A DNA stretch of 64,000 bases from G963676655 sp963676655 (GCA_963676655.2 CAXXKX010000003.1:1426001-1490000), one strand, 5' to 3'; counted from the first letter of the stretch, positions 1-10,023 are shown. Made by a program: numbers and translations. The notes: generated by a model from the letters alone, not told the origin.

Positions 1-546
1 CTCCAGCATCATGTCCATCAACAACGCTTCCTCACCGCGAATAAAATGCCCTCGGCAATACAAGCCGCCGATTTTAGCAAAGCAGAAGACTCCTTTTTCC
101 TGCTGTTCAAGCGTTTGTTGCTGAAGTCCGGTATAACGAAATCGCAACCCGGCTGGTTCAGGTTGAAGCTTTTCCAGATCTGCGGTTCTTTCAAGTATCC
201 TGGATAAGGTTTGGGAAAAATAACCATTCCTGGCAACCTTGACGATCCGGCCCCAACCATCACTGCGTATGTCATATTCTCCGGTTGTTTTGATAAGTTT
301 TTTATCCAAAGACGGAAACAGAGTTTCATTCCCGCTCAATACCCGGATACAGCGTCCATAATAATCATCGGGGAACATCCCGTGAGGCATTCCAAGCCGC
401 TGTTGCCAGAGCTCCGGAAACCCATCCCAGAAATTGTCCCAGAAAGGCAGATAGTCCGGCGTCTCAAAATTAATCGCTTTTCTGACCTGGGTTGCCGCAT
501 TTTCAGGTTTTACCGATGGCTCTAAAAGGCTGATTGACTTCATCAT
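1..546 (-). CDS. UroD/MtaA-family methyltransferase-like protein (3' end outside window)
   Basis: Reading the minus strand from the ATG at 546 (second ATG at 543) gives an uninterrupted frame of 182 codons to the window edge, so the C-terminal part is missing. The visible end of the frame reads GEEALLMDMMLE, a pattern typical of the uroporphyrinogen decarboxylase superfamily, which includes both true UroD and corrinoid-linked methyltransferases such as MtaA. The N-terminus (residues 21-45, with NFETPDYLPFWDNFW) fits the 'R.al..E.pD.iP' opening of these proteins. It lies 6 bp downstream of the large secreted protein at 553-3780 and is probably its operon partner. No corrinoid protein is nearby, so the substrate is unknown; haem biosynthesis is unlikely in this context. 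Confidence 0.7.
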   Translation of the reverse strand, partial: MMKSISLLEPSVKPENAATQVRKAINFETPDYLPFWDNFWDGFPELWQQRLGMPHGMFPDDYYGRCIRVLSGNETLFPSLDKKLIKTTGEYDIRSDGWGRIVKVARNGYFSQTLSRILERTADLEKLQPEPAGLRFRYTGLQQQTLEQQEKGVFCFAKIGGLYCRGHFIRGEEALLMDMMLE

Positions 547-552
547 TATTAA

Positions 553-3500
553 TCACTTACGCTCGATAACCAGCAAATTCAAGGTATTAGCCGGAAGTTT
601 GACGGTTATTTTACCCTGGGTGCCATTAATCTTACCGGAACCATACGGGTGCGTAAATTTACTGAAATCACCTTTCACAATAACGTTCTGTGTAGAGTGT
701 GAACAGTTGCCCAGTGCAATAAGTATTGCGCCATCAGCACGGTGCCAGAAACCTGCGGCTACTTGTCGCGGGTCACTCTCCAGGCTGATACCTGCGGGAA
801 CCCGGCCAGGGGGATAGAATTCCGCTTGTTTTGATCCAAACTTATCTTTGATTCCAAGAACCTTGATCACAATATTTTTATTTAAATAGCGAGGATAAAG
901 CGGTACTCCAAACGGCACAATATAGGAAAGCGCTACATCGGTATAACGGGCCTGATCCGACCGGGGATTCAGGATCGCAAGGAAATAATTTGGAATACCC
1001 CACGGTTGGGAAATGTAACGTGGAATAAATTTTTCAATTGTCAGCAATTTATCATAATTGGCGCCATCCCGGATTGCTCTTTTAAACCATTCCCCGGCAA
1101 ACATGGCCGTTGAAAAACTGTGCATCGGCGGGGCTATCGACCCGGACACATGAATCCAAACCTGATATTCAGGAAATCCCGAATACACTCTTGTCGACTT
1201 CCAGTGCTGCGGCTTAACGCTGTTGGTCATCGCAACAACCGCAGCCCGCCGAAGAAATTCGCGGATTTTTCGTACGGCATAGGTCGGCTGCCGGACACCA
1301 GCGGCATCCACATAACCGCAACCGTGCAACGGATTACTGCAGGCCACTGGCCAGGCTCCGTCAAAATAAAACCCATCGCAACCGGTCTTCTGCTGAATTT
1401 TATTGAGCTGCCAGATAAGATAATCCAGATAACCGCTGTTGACGCAGCAGCGCACTTGAATCGATGATTCCGCTTTCCATTGTCGAACCGGGGTTTGAAT
1501 CCATTCTTCATAGTAATCGACAAACTCCGGCTGGACTCCTTCAGAAAAAGATATCGGCGCAAAATACGGGATGGCCTGTACTCCTTTGCTATGACTGTAG
1601 TTCACTGCGTTTTTCAATATCCGGTAGTCGATTCCACCCGGGTCACATATATATTTCATGTAGTTGCAATTATTGCGCCAGACTGTGGAAAAGAGCAGAT
1701 ATTTCGCCAGTTTTCTGAAATATGAGTCACCCTGCTGGCTGTAATTGGCCGTTACCATTGAGCTGTAATCCGGCGGCAGCGGCTTGACCGGAGTCACCTG
1801 CAGCCCGAAAGATAATTTTACCTCTTTTCGGAAAACGTTTTGCAAAAAATTCACGCGGTAAAGCGTTGATTTTGCACCCGCCTCAGTGGTGAATGCGGCA
1901 GCGGAAGATGTATTGAACATCTGGCGGGATTCATTGACAAATCCCAGACCACCGGACTGAGTGCCGATCCAGAAGTATACCTGCCAAGGATAGTTTTTCG
2001 AGCCGGCGGAAATATATCCGTTGAGCGACCGGTCCGGCGCTCCGTGATATAATGCTGCTGCACCGGGAACAAAGGAGCTTTCCAACCCGAAGTAGTCAAT
2101 CTTCACCGGTGAACCTGTTTTTGAGACCACATTCAGATCAAACCAGGCCAGACCGTCATACTCAAGCTTTACTTGACCGGATACATTGAATGATTCGCTT
2201 ATCCCTGTCAAAGCCAGTTCGACAACCGTTTTGCTATTCTTTATTACCTTAAAGCCGGTTAATTTTATTGCTTCGCGCTTTCCTGAACAAACTGCGACCA
2301 GCCGGGGTGCTTGCTGCAACGGCTTGACGCCGGCACTTTCGTAATTGAAAATAACGGATGAATCGTCCCAGATATAGCGACGGTTCCACATCGAAACGGA
2401 ACGTTTATCAAGCTTAAGCGGCTTAAAAGGCTTGAGAACCACATCCGCTTTTCCGAGATTGTTGTTCAGCCACTCAGGTCGGGGATTGACCCGGAAACTA
2501 GTTTTTGCCGAAAATTTTCCCTGAACCGCATCGATACGGTAAAGTCCCGGGGTGTATTTTGTGTAATCAATTTCCTTAATGCCTTTTTGACCGCTCTTCC
2601 GCCATATCGTTTTACCGTCAGGCCCGTTCAAAGTGAGCTGAACCGGTTCTTTTGAAAAGCTTGCAACATTAAGCTGAATTTTTTTGGCGCCGGGAAAGTT
2701 TTTAATGGTCAGTTCAAGCGGAGGAGAAACTTTCATCGGCCCCGGAATGCGCATTGATAATTTATTATTGACTTTTATTTGCAGATCAAAAAAATCACAT
2801 TGCCGGTTCTTTGGACGGAATTTCTGGCGGCGAAATTTATTGATTGAACGATATTTAAATGTTTCCAATGCTCCGACCACTTCATCATATCCGGTATTGA
2901 CCCGGAAATGCGTACCGCGTTTGAAGACAAAAAGATCAACCTCAACCTCGGCATTCTTTTTACCGGGTCTTTCCACCGTTCCGGCAACCCGGAAATCCCC
3001 GTCTGAGGGATTGCCCAAGCCCCAACTGGCAAAAACCGGCGTTCCCGGTTCCAGTAACCGGAGAGTGGCGAACCCGGCAGGTTCATTAGCCGCTTTTACA
3101 ACCGGGCTGAGAGTAAAATAACCGTTGGCAATCTGAAAAATATTGAACTTGCATTCGTTGTTTTTCATGACTATCTTATCGCGGGGAATCGAAATTTCAA
3201 TGAAATGAAAACGGCGATATAGACCTATTCCTTTAACCCAGCTTGCAGTTGCGTCTTTATAAGTACCAACCCTGGCGATAAAACCGCTGTTAAAATCGGC
3301 TTTATTGTCGATCATATCAACTTTTGAGCCGGACGCAGATACCGCAAAACGCCGGGTACCGGCATCTCCGGGAGAAAAAAACATTAATTCAGTCACCGCA
3401 TTATCGCGAAAAATCTGGAGATTGTCATCGGCGCGTTTTGGAGCGGCTGGAAGGGCGTACGGCATTATCAGGAGAAAATAGAGATTTTTATCATCATAAC

Positions 3501-3780
3501 AAGCACGGACAAAAATACTTTTGTTTCTGGGCACCAACAGTCCGGTATGGAAATTGCGCATTCCGACAATCGCAGCCGCGTCGTTCCATTCTCCAGGAGA
3601 CATTTTCCCGTCTATTTTTGGTGGATTGGCTAATTTGTTAATACTGTAAAATGGTAATGCTGTTTTATTTTCAGCAAACTCCAGCAATCTTTTTTCGTGT
3701 TTCAGATTGACTGAATCGGTGGCGCCGTATATTTTCAATGATAGTAATGACAGGACGGCAAACGTGATTATTCTCAACAT
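553..3780 (-). CDS. Large secreted glycosidase-like protein (CBM9-like + DUF6067/GH-like barrel)
   Basis: A 1075-residue protein with a clear signal peptide (MLRIITFAVLSLLSLKIYGA). Residues about 50-260 resemble the CBM9/DOMON-like sandwich found on secreted glycan-active enzymes (NPPKIDGKMSPGEWNDA). The C-terminal part, about 690-1000, looks like a TIM-barrel hydrolase of the DUF6067/GH-like group: a strand with HSKGVQAIPYFAPIS, then CDGFYFDGAW, whose aspartates are candidate active-site residues. An RBS (TGGAGA) precedes the ATG. It follows a pseudopilin and a Gfo/Idh gene and precedes a UroD-like gene, so it is probably an outer-surface or periplasmic glycan hydrolase. The family assignment is from memory of motifs, and the substrate cannot be told. 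Confidence 0.65.
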   Translation of the reverse strand: MLRIITFAVLSLLSLKIYGATDSVNLKHEKRLLEFAENKTALPFYSINKLANPPKIDGKMSPGEWNDAAAIVGMRNFHTGLLVPRNKSIFVRACYDDKNLYFLLIMPYALPAAPKRADDNLQIFRDNAVTELMFFSPGDAGTRRFAVSASGSKVDMIDNKADFNSGFIARVGTYKDATASWVKGIGLYRRFHFIEISIPRDKIVMKNNECKFNIFQIANGYFTLSPVVKAANEPAGFATLRLLEPGTPVFASWGLGNPSDGDFRVAGTVERPGKKNAEVEVDLFVFKRGTHFRVNTGYDEVVGALETFKYRSINKFRRQKFRPKNRQCDFFDLQIKVNNKLSMRIPGPMKVSPPLELTIKNFPGAKKIQLNVASFSKEPVQLTLNGPDGKTIWRKSGQKGIKEIDYTKYTPGLYRIDAVQGKFSAKTSFRVNPRPEWLNNNLGKADVVLKPFKPLKLDKRSVSMWNRRYIWDDSSVIFNYESAGVKPLQQAPRLVAVCSGKREAIKLTGFKVIKNSKTVVELALTGISESFNVSGQVKLEYDGLAWFDLNVVSKTGSPVKIDYFGLESSFVPGAAALYHGAPDRSLNGYISAGSKNYPWQVYFWIGTQSGGLGFVNESRQMFNTSSAAAFTTEAGAKSTLYRVNFLQNVFRKEVKLSFGLQVTPVKPLPPDYSSMVTANYSQQGDSYFRKLAKYLLFSTVWRNNCNYMKYICDPGGIDYRILKNAVNYSHSKGVQAIPYFAPISFSEGVQPEFVDYYEEWIQTPVRQWKAESSIQVRCCVNSGYLDYLIWQLNKIQQKTGCDGFYFDGAWPVACSNPLHGCGYVDAAGVRQPTYAVRKIREFLRRAAVVAMTNSVKPQHWKSTRVYSGFPEYQVWIHVSGSIAPPMHSFSTAMFAGEWFKRAIRDGANYDKLLTIEKFIPRYISQPWGIPNYFLAILNPRSDQARYTDVALSYIVPFGVPLYPRYLNKNIVIKVLGIKDKFGSKQAEFYPPGRVPAGISLESDPRQVAAGFWHRADGAILIALGNCSHSTQNVIVKGDFSKFTHPYGSGKINGTQGKITVKLPANTLNLLVIERK

Positions 3781-3809
3781 AGATTTTCTCCAAAATGTTT
3801 TTTACGGAA

Positions 3810-4535
3810 TCAGCGGACACTGAAACTGGTCCGATTACCATAGAACCACGGCTTGTCGTCGTAGCTGGTGGAAGCTCCCGGAGGGACAATTTCATAGAGA
3901 GTCCAGCTATCAACATGGCCGTCACAGAACAGAAGATTTCCGCGCTGACCATGGCGAATAAAGGCATAGGCGGTATGACATTGGGCCGAAAAATAGCCGT
4001 ATGGATAACTTATGGTCCCGTTGTCTATCAGCTGCATTGTACTGCCGGGGGATGACGGTAGTTTTTTGACCGATCCGCTGGTTGTGGTGGTTGATCCCAA
4101 AGTGCCGTTTATCATCCCGGTCGTATTGTAGCCATAACTGACGTAGGTATCCCTGACAGTTCCAAGCACATTCCCGGCCTGAAGCAGTCCGGCCTTGACT
4201 TTCGGGCAGGTAAACGGTGAATTAATTTTAATGTAAGTCCGACCTTTGCTGTCAATATTTTCCTGAAGTCCGAGATATTTACAGATTTTTCCAGGCCATT
4301 TGCTGTATTGTCCCGCGGCCGGGCCCGGAGTGGTGCATGGTAAATACCATTCGTTATTGTCGTCTCTGTAAAGTCCGAAAGCGACTCCAAGCTGTTTCAA
4401 ATTACCGGTACATGATATGGCATGCGCCTTTTCCCGGGCGGAATTCAAGGCCGGCAACAACATCGACGCCAGGATCGCGATGATCGCGATCACAACCAGG
4501 AGCTCTATGAGTGTGAAATCAAAGCTCTTTTTCAT
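3810..4535 (-). CDS. Pseudopilin-like protein with prepilin N-terminus and H-x9-DG motif
   Basis: The 241-residue product begins MKKSFDFTLIELLVVIAII, the prepilin peptidase cleavage/methylation motif followed by a hydrophobic helix, and continues with the usual NLKQLGVAF segment. Near the C-terminus it has H-x9-DG (RHGQRGNLLFCDGHV, residues about 205-219), a motif shared by very large paralogous families in Lentisphaerota and Planctomycetes. An RBS (AAGGAG) precedes the ATG. It is probably processed by a type IV prepilin peptidase and handled by a type II secretion-like system, but its role is unknown. It sits between the Gfo/Idh gene and the large secreted glycosidase-like gene in the same direction, as these pseudopilins often do next to glycan-degradation genes. 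Confidence 0.85.
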   Translation of the reverse strand: MKKSFDFTLIELLVVIAIIAILASMLLPALNSAREKAHAISCTGNLKQLGVAFGLYRDDNNEWYLPCTTPGPAAGQYSKWPGKICKYLGLQENIDSKGRTYIKINSPFTCPKVKAGLLQAGNVLGTVRDTYVSYGYNTTGMINGTLGSTTTTSGSVKKLPSSPGSTMQLIDNGTISYPYGYFSAQCHTAYAFIRHGQRGNLLFCDGHVDSWTLYEIVPPGASTSYDDKPWFYGNRTSFSVR

Positions 4536-4599
4536 CGGTTCTTCTCCTTTTAATATCTATCTGACTTTTTTATTATTATATCCGGGATCGTCCCCGAAT

Positions 4600-5676
4600 T
4601 CAATCTTCTCCAGTTACGACAAGCGGAGATTTCAGGATATCGAAGCAATACCGGATAGTTTTCAACTGATCCGCGAAACTGCAATGAGGCATTTGACCGC
4701 TTTTAACGCAATCGATAAAATAACGGTCAGCCGCTGAAAAACCGCAGTAATCAGCCAGATTGTTTGAATCAACCAGATCAATATCCCGAATCAATTCCAC
4801 ATCGTACGAACTGCGCCGGACAATTCTGGCACGCATTCTCATCCCGGTTGCCTGTTTCGGGTCAAAGGGATCAAATTCGTCTATTATGTAACAGGATACG
4901 CCGTCGCCATGCAGGTTCCATTGCTGGACGCGACCGCCAACCCGGCCGTTGGCCGAAAAATATCCGGTCGCTCCGCTGGCAAAATCCGCCATCGCAAAAA
5001 ATGCGGTCGGAACCTCATCCTCGGCAGTACGCTGCACTTTGGGATAAAAATTTCTGATATCCCCGCCGATATAGCGGAGCAAATCCAGGGCATGCATCAT
5101 ATCACTGGTCAGGCGGTCAAGATAAATTCCGGGAATATTTTTTTCCGGTCTCCAGCATTTATAAAAATGACAGTCACAATTCAGCACCCCGCCGACTTTA
5201 TCAAGCTCCTGAAGACAATGAGTGATCAATGGCGCAAAACGACGATTGACGCTGACCATATTTATCACTCCCGCCGCTTCAGCGGCATTCGTCAACATTT
5301 CCGCGTCGGCAAGGTTCATCGCCAGCGGTTTTTCAACCATAATATGGCGTTTCTGGCGCAAAACCTCCTGAATAATTTCAAGATAAATTTTACCTATATC
5401 GGTTGTGTTGCTCTTACACTTCAGGAAATATTGCGGCAGCAGCAGAACAACCGCCTCGGGATCGAATTGTGCAAGCATGAGCTTCCAGTCGGAATAACAG
5501 CGGTCCGGAGCCACCCGGAATTTCTCAGCACAATTTTGCAGTGTTTCGGGATTGACATCACAAATCGCTAATTCAACATCTTCAAACCGGCTCAAGCCGG
5601 GCAAATGATAAACTTGTCCGGCATGGCCCAAACCGATCACCGCGGTTTTAACTTTGTTCATATCAAAATCTTTCAT
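4600..5676 (-). CDS. Gfo/Idh/MocA-family NAD(P)-dependent oxidoreductase
   Basis: A 358-residue cytoplasmic oxidoreductase. The N-terminal Rossmann fold shows AVIGLGHAGQVYH (residues about 12-24), and the family signature EKPLAMNLADAE follows at about 115-126. The rest fits the C-terminal alpha/beta domain that binds the sugar. Family members oxidise or isomerise sugars and polyols. Two in-frame starts are possible, ATG 5676 and ATG 5661 (MNKVKTAVIG); neither has a strong RBS, and the second gives a more usual N-terminus. It heads a minus-strand run with the pseudopilin and the large secreted protein, divergent from an AraC regulator that may control it. Confidence 0.85.
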   Translation of the reverse strand: MKDFDMNKVKTAVIGLGHAGQVYHLPGLSRFEDVELAICDVNPETLQNCAEKFRVAPDRCYSDWKLMLAQFDPEAVVLLLPQYFLKCKSNTTDIGKIYLEIIQEVLRQKRHIMVEKPLAMNLADAEMLTNAAEAAGVINMVSVNRRFAPLITHCLQELDKVGGVLNCDCHFYKCWRPEKNIPGIYLDRLTSDMMHALDLLRYIGGDIRNFYPKVQRTAEDEVPTAFFAMADFASGATGYFSANGRVGGRVQQWNLHGDGVSCYIIDEFDPFDPKQATGMRMRARIVRRSSYDVELIRDIDLVDSNNLADYCGFSAADRYFIDCVKSGQMPHCSFADQLKTIRYCFDILKSPLVVTGED

Positions 5677-5684
5677 TTTTTGTT

Positions 5685-5798
5685 ATTGCATTAAAGGTAC
5701 TGTTTATATAATAATCGCATTTTTTCGTTATCACAATTGCCAAAAAAAGGGAAAAACATATCAAAATCGCATATTTTAACTGTTTTTAATATTGCATT
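5685..5798. promoter_or_regulatory. Direct-repeat pairs in the divergent Gfo/Idh - araC region
   Basis: Two 8-base words each occur twice in direct orientation. AATCGCAT is at 5713-5720 and 5765-5772, 52 bp apart, close to five helical turns. ATTGCATT is at 5685-5692 and 5791-5798, 106 bp apart, close to ten turns. Direct repeats on one face of the helix are the usual form of AraC-family sites, so these are candidate binding sites for the regulator at 5842. The region is AT-rich, so chance recurrence is possible, and the first ATTGCATT lies just upstream of the 5676 start. Confidence 0.35.
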
Positions 5799-5841
5799 GT
5801 GAAAATAATAAGATATTATTGATTGTGAAAGGACGTGATTT

Positions 5842-6678
5842 ATGTCGACCCCAAATAATATTTTTATTCGGCGCAACCTGATAATCCGCTTTTGCGGGGA
5901 AATCAGCAGTAAGAAGCCGCTACCATGTACAAAGCAGATCCATCGCCATAGTTACTGGCAGATGAGTTTTGTTATGAAAGGTAGAGTTGAGCTGTATAAT
6001 GAGACTGAAACAATGCAGTTTTCAGCCGGGGATATTCTGATCCTGCCGCCGCGTTCGTCGCATGTCATCAATTTTTCCAAACTTGAAAATCTGCAAATGC
6101 TCTCTTTCAAGTTTGACCTGACTGAAGACTATCATTCCAGCTCCGACAAATTTCTGCTGGTCAGACAGGATAAGTTTACCCGTCATTGGATCAATGTGCT
6201 TGAAGAACTGAGCCGCAGTTTCTGCCCGCTGATCATGGCAAATTCCAATCAGCAATTCAGTCCGGGAGACGATTCCAGCATGCTGATGCCGATTGAAGAC
6301 CTGTTATGGAGCATTTTGCGCTTCTACTATTTCATCAAACCGCAAAGCCGACTGGACGGAGAACTTTTTTTCAGGCTGCGGGAGTTGGTCAACGCCGAAG
6401 GAGGACGGCCGCTGACAGTCAGTGACGCCGCCAGAAAACTGGGCTATTCCGTCGGACATTTACGGACTCTGGTCAAAGCGCGAACCGGGGAATCGACCAA
6501 GAATTTTATCGATCGCCAAAGAGTAAACATCATCTGTAATTATCTGAAATATTCAGACTTGAACATCAGTGAACTGGCGGAGCAAACCGGCTTCTCAAAT
6601 CCACTGCATTTCTACCGTTTTTTCCGCAAATACACCGACACCAGCCCAAGCGCTTTCCGGCGCGAATGCTGGCATTGA
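5842..6678 (+). CDS. AraC-family transcriptional regulator
   Basis: A 278-residue regulator with an N-terminal cupin-like sensor domain (HRHSYWQMSFVMKG, then FSAGDILILPPRSSH at about 68-82). The C-terminal double helix-turn-helix spans about 185-275: helix pair one in VSDAARKLGYSVGHLRTLVK, helix pair two in NISELAEQTGFSNPLHFYRF followed by FRKYTDTSPSAFRR. The ATG at 5842 has an RBS (AAAGGA). It is divergent from the Gfo/Idh gene and converges with the GH38-like gene, so it probably senses a sugar and controls the cluster on its left. The ligand is unknown. Confidence 0.9.
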   Translation: MSTPNNIFIRRNLIIRFCGEISSKKPLPCTKQIHRHSYWQMSFVMKGRVELYNETETMQFSAGDILILPPRSSHVINFSKLENLQMLSFKFDLTEDYHSSSDKFLLVRQDKFTRHWINVLEELSRSFCPLIMANSNQQFSPGDDSSMLMPIEDLLWSILRFYYFIKPQSRLDGELFFRLRELVNAEGGRPLTVSDAARKLGYSVGHLRTLVKARTGESTKNFIDRQRVNIICNYLKYSDLNISELAEQTGFSNPLHFYRFFRKYTDTSPSAFRRECWH

Positions 6679-6691
6679 GAATCAATGATTA

Positions 6692-9247
6692 TTAATGCTT
6701 CTTCCAAAGCAGGGTTTTAATCTCAAACGGTTTGAACTTGACGGTTAGACTTTCAAGCTGCCGCTCATTTTCCTCCATCAAGTCAACTTCCAGCCATTGC
6801 CGATCGTTTATTTGCGGCAGAGAGATCATTCCATCAGCACCCAGCCCCTCGTATGCCCGGAAAATCAAACCATCCGGATATTTTTCAGACGGCTTGACAT
6901 TCGTAATTAACACACTGGAGCCGGTACAATCCGGCATAACCGGCAGCTCCAAGCCCGATTTTTCCGATACCCTGACCGCGCCGACGCCAACCGGATAGAG
7001 AGGGGAATTTAATTCATAACCGCAACGTCCGTCCGGGATTTCGTTCGGCCCTGTAAGAGTAATCTTAAACCGGGACGTATATTCCCCGGCCGGGGGCCTC
7101 TTTACCGATTCAGACGTGCCGTCATCCATAATTCGCCTGCCGCCGGAGGTTTGCCCGATGCCGCGCAGCATACAGTTTCTGAGGGTATTATCTTCGATTT
7201 CCCACATCCGGTGATCGCAGCCGATTACCGTTCCGCTCCGGGAGTCTCCAATACTTATCCATTTGGAAACCAGACGGATTTTTTCAATTTCACGGTCCGG
7301 TTCACTGCCGCGTTCCGGGGTCCAGATTTCCGAGAAAACCAGTTCATTCGTGTAGATCGTTTCCGGATAACGCACCGCTCCGAACGGCACGCCGTAACGT
7401 ACTTCCGCATCTTCCTGTGAAACAAACGGAAAGGTTTGTTCCAGCCTGACGTAACTGCCGCCCCTCCAGTTGATTTTGTTTTCGATTCCCACAACCGGTC
7501 GTGCCGCTTCCATCGTGACGATTTGTTCAAAATCATGTCCGTAGACACTGCCTGTAATTTTTATCCGCGCCAGTACGGCGTTATTATCCACCAATTCTAT
7601 CTGCTTCAACAATCCCGGAACAACCCGACCGGTCAAGTCCATATTACAGATGTAGTCGCCGCGTTTTTCCTCTAGTCCGATGATTCCCGCTTTATTAAAC
7701 AATTGCCGGGAGTTAACCTTGTCGAACAGATTCAATTCCCCGGTTACCCGGTCGATTTCAAGTATAAAAAAGTCATTTTCATAACTGTTCATTCCGGCGT
7801 ATCGCTGTGGATTTATCTTATCTTCAAGCTCCCCGTCGATCACTTTCACTGAATGAAAGAATTTTTGCGGTTCTTCCGGGACAATGTAGTAGACTTTCGC
7901 GCCAAAAGCCGGGACTTTATCCGCCATAAACTCCAATTCAATCGAATCAGAGATCATATTAAGCCTGGTTACGGTTTTGAACGGAACGTCATTACTGCCG
8001 CTGTCTATAAGTTTGAACGGCAGATTGTTCGGGACCAGATATTTTGCCGAAATGTCGCCATAAATAACCGTGCGCCCTTTGACGACTTCACTGCGTTCCC
8101 AGGCCTGTGAATTGAAAATTACGATCGGATACGCCATAGCACGGGGAGAGGTGGCTCTTGCGGCCAACCTCCAGGCCAGTTTTTTTACGTATTGACCGGC
8201 AAAGCCCTTAGCGTTCATCTTACAAGCTAATTTATCTTTGTCCGCATAAACTCCGCCTATGCCGTTCTGGTTATGATCCACCCCGTCCAACAACCAGTTC
8301 CAGGCCGTTTTGAATTGTTCAGCCGGAACCCCATCCCGACCTTGCAAAATATTCAGGGCGCTGAAAAACTCAGTGTTAAACATCGCGTTTTCACACGGCA
8401 GATCCAACGGCCAGAGATCGGGCCAACTACTTTCCACATTCGGCCAAAGACTGGGAATTTCACCTGAAATACGGTCGGTAATCGGCGGAATATGCTTATC
8501 GAAAAATTCTTTATAGGTCGTAAAATTAATTTTTCTATGGCCATCTTCGTTCCAGCGCATTATATCTTTCAAAAAACCTTCGGTGATTACGCAAAGATCA
8601 ACACCAAGTTGACACAGCTGTTTGTAATCGACCGCCCCGAAAGTCGCTTCAAAAGCAGATTCTTTTTCCAGCATTTCATCATAGCTCCGGCCATCGGCCA
8701 GTAAATGGAAACAACGTCCGTAATGCGGCGGCGCATAGGCGTCAATGCCACGGCCGTCCAACGCGTAATACTTGATTTGATCGGTATGCGGCGGGCAGCC
8801 GTGAGAAAGCACCAGCGCGTTCATTCCGGCAAGAAGCGCGATTTGCGACATTTGCGGCGTTATTCCGGGAATATCGGACATTGTGATAATTTTAGGATCG
8901 ATGCCGAATTTTTTCATACAAAATTCACGTCCGTACAGCAGGTTCCTGACCAGCGTTTCGCCCGAAGGCAGCTGGGTATAAGTGATCGAACGCATCGGAA
9001 TTATTTCCAACTGCCCGGATTGGAGCAATTTCTTTATTCTTTCAAGTTCCTCCGGGAACGCGTCCAGATAATAATCCATAAAATTGACCGCTTCAATCGT
9101 AAAGCGGTACTCGGGATAACATTCCAACAGGTTCAAAGCGGTGTTGATGATGTGACCACCCCTTGAGAGGCATTCCTCGCGAGCGCCGGCCCAGTAAAGG
9201 TCAAGATGAGAAAACGGTACTACATAAACAGATTCTTCTTTAGACAT
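6692..9247 (-). CDS. GH38-type alpha-mannosidase-like glycoside hydrolase
   Basis: From the ATG at 9247 this is an 851-residue protein. It opens with YVVPFSHLDLYWAGAREE, matching the H-x-D metal-binding start of GH38 enzymes. About 120 residues further on, TMSDIPGITPQMSQIALLAG fits the region carrying the catalytic aspartate. The long C-terminal beta-sandwich part (about 430-851) is typical of the family. There is no signal peptide, so it is probably cytoplasmic. I chose ATG 9247 because a GGGAG RBS precedes it and it overlaps the IclR stop by 8 bp, indicating translational coupling; the longer frame to 9286 lies inside the IclR gene. Substrate specificity is not certain, since this lineage has many divergent GH38 paralogues. 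Confidence 0.8.
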   Translation of the reverse strand: MSKEESVYVVPFSHLDLYWAGAREECLSRGGHIINTALNLLECYPEYRFTIEAVNFMDYYLDAFPEELERIKKLLQSGQLEIIPMRSITYTQLPSGETLVRNLLYGREFCMKKFGIDPKIITMSDIPGITPQMSQIALLAGMNALVLSHGCPPHTDQIKYYALDGRGIDAYAPPHYGRCFHLLADGRSYDEMLEKESAFEATFGAVDYKQLCQLGVDLCVITEGFLKDIMRWNEDGHRKINFTTYKEFFDKHIPPITDRISGEIPSLWPNVESSWPDLWPLDLPCENAMFNTEFFSALNILQGRDGVPAEQFKTAWNWLLDGVDHNQNGIGGVYADKDKLACKMNAKGFAGQYVKKLAWRLAARATSPRAMAYPIVIFNSQAWERSEVVKGRTVIYGDISAKYLVPNNLPFKLIDSGSNDVPFKTVTRLNMISDSIELEFMADKVPAFGAKVYYIVPEEPQKFFHSVKVIDGELEDKINPQRYAGMNSYENDFFILEIDRVTGELNLFDKVNSRQLFNKAGIIGLEEKRGDYICNMDLTGRVVPGLLKQIELVDNNAVLARIKITGSVYGHDFEQIVTMEAARPVVGIENKINWRGGSYVRLEQTFPFVSQEDAEVRYGVPFGAVRYPETIYTNELVFSEIWTPERGSEPDREIEKIRLVSKWISIGDSRSGTVIGCDHRMWEIEDNTLRNCMLRGIGQTSGGRRIMDDGTSESVKRPPAGEYTSRFKITLTGPNEIPDGRCGYELNSPLYPVGVGAVRVSEKSGLELPVMPDCTGSSVLITNVKPSEKYPDGLIFRAYEGLGADGMISLPQINDRQWLEVDLMEENERQLESLTVKFKPFEIKTLLWKKH

Positions 9248-9992
9248 TTTTAAACTCCCTGACAATTGCAACGGCAGCCTCGACAATCGCCTTGATAATT
9301 TCTGTCGCGTACTCTTTTTGAAAGCGCGTTTCGGGTAAAAACATCCCCAACGCCGCGTTTATTTTCGCTTCCGGCACAAAAACCGGCGTGCCGACGGCGA
9401 CAATCCCCTCATTACGATAAACAGCATATCCGTCATCCCGGATTTTTTCCAAGGCCGCTTCCAGTTGCGGCCACGTCCCGGCTTCCGGCCATTCATTATT
9501 TGAAGGCAAACCATTGACCCTTAGCAATTTTTTCATCTCAGAGTCACTCATTTTACTCAACATGCAGCGTCCGGTACTGCTGCTGTAAAACTTGCTGTCC
9601 ATACTGGTATCGGACCTGACGGATAAAGCCCTGGAACTGTTGATATGAAACAAGCCCATGCGGATATTACCGGAGGCAACCGCCACCACCACCGTTTCAT
9701 TGAACCGGTCATACAACAGTTGAGCAGCCGGACGGGCGACTTCGGCCAATTTTTTCTTCGCTCCGCCGTTCCAGCCTAAATACCTCGTATTCGCCGCCAG
9801 CATATATTTACTGGATTCGCCATCCTGACGGACATAACCAAGATGCAGCAACGTCTGAAGAAAATTGTGAACTGTCGGCTGTTTCAGACCGGTAATCCTG
9901 CTTAGTTCCAGAACTCCCAAAGCTGCATGATTCTCATTGTCCAGTATCTCCAGCAGCTTAAAAGCACGTTCCACTGATTGAATCGGTTTCAT
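9240..9992 (-). CDS. IclR-family transcriptional regulator
   Basis: A 250-residue regulator with an N-terminal winged helix-turn-helix (SVERAFKLLEILDNE, then ELSRITGLKQPTVHNFLQTL and LGYVRQDGESSKYML) and a C-terminal effector-binding domain (about 75-245) containing the usual SSTGRCMLSKM segment. Its stop codon overlaps the start of the GH38-like gene, so the two form one translation-coupled unit, and IclR probably controls both. A perfect inverted repeat at 10024-10041, about 30 bp upstream of the start, is a candidate autoregulatory operator. The ligand is presumably a sugar derived from mannoside breakdown, which is inference from context. Confidence 0.9.
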   Translation of the reverse strand: MKPIQSVERAFKLLEILDNENHAALGVLELSRITGLKQPTVHNFLQTLLHLGYVRQDGESSKYMLAANTRYLGWNGGAKKKLAEVARPAAQLLYDRFNETVVVAVASGNIRMGLFHINSSRALSVRSDTSMDSKFYSSSTGRCMLSKMSDSEMKKLLRVNGLPSNNEWPEAGTWPQLEAALEKIRDDGYAVYRNEGIVAVGTPVFVPEAKINAALGMFLPETRFQKEYATEIIKAIVEAAVAIVREFKNV

Positions 9993-10023
9993 TATTCTTT
10001 CCCATTAATTCAACTATATTGAT

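Noticed and set aside
18..329. 103-residue minus-strand frame at the window start
   Set aside because: A different frame of the same strand gives the UroD-like protein with a conserved end pattern; this one is its shadow.
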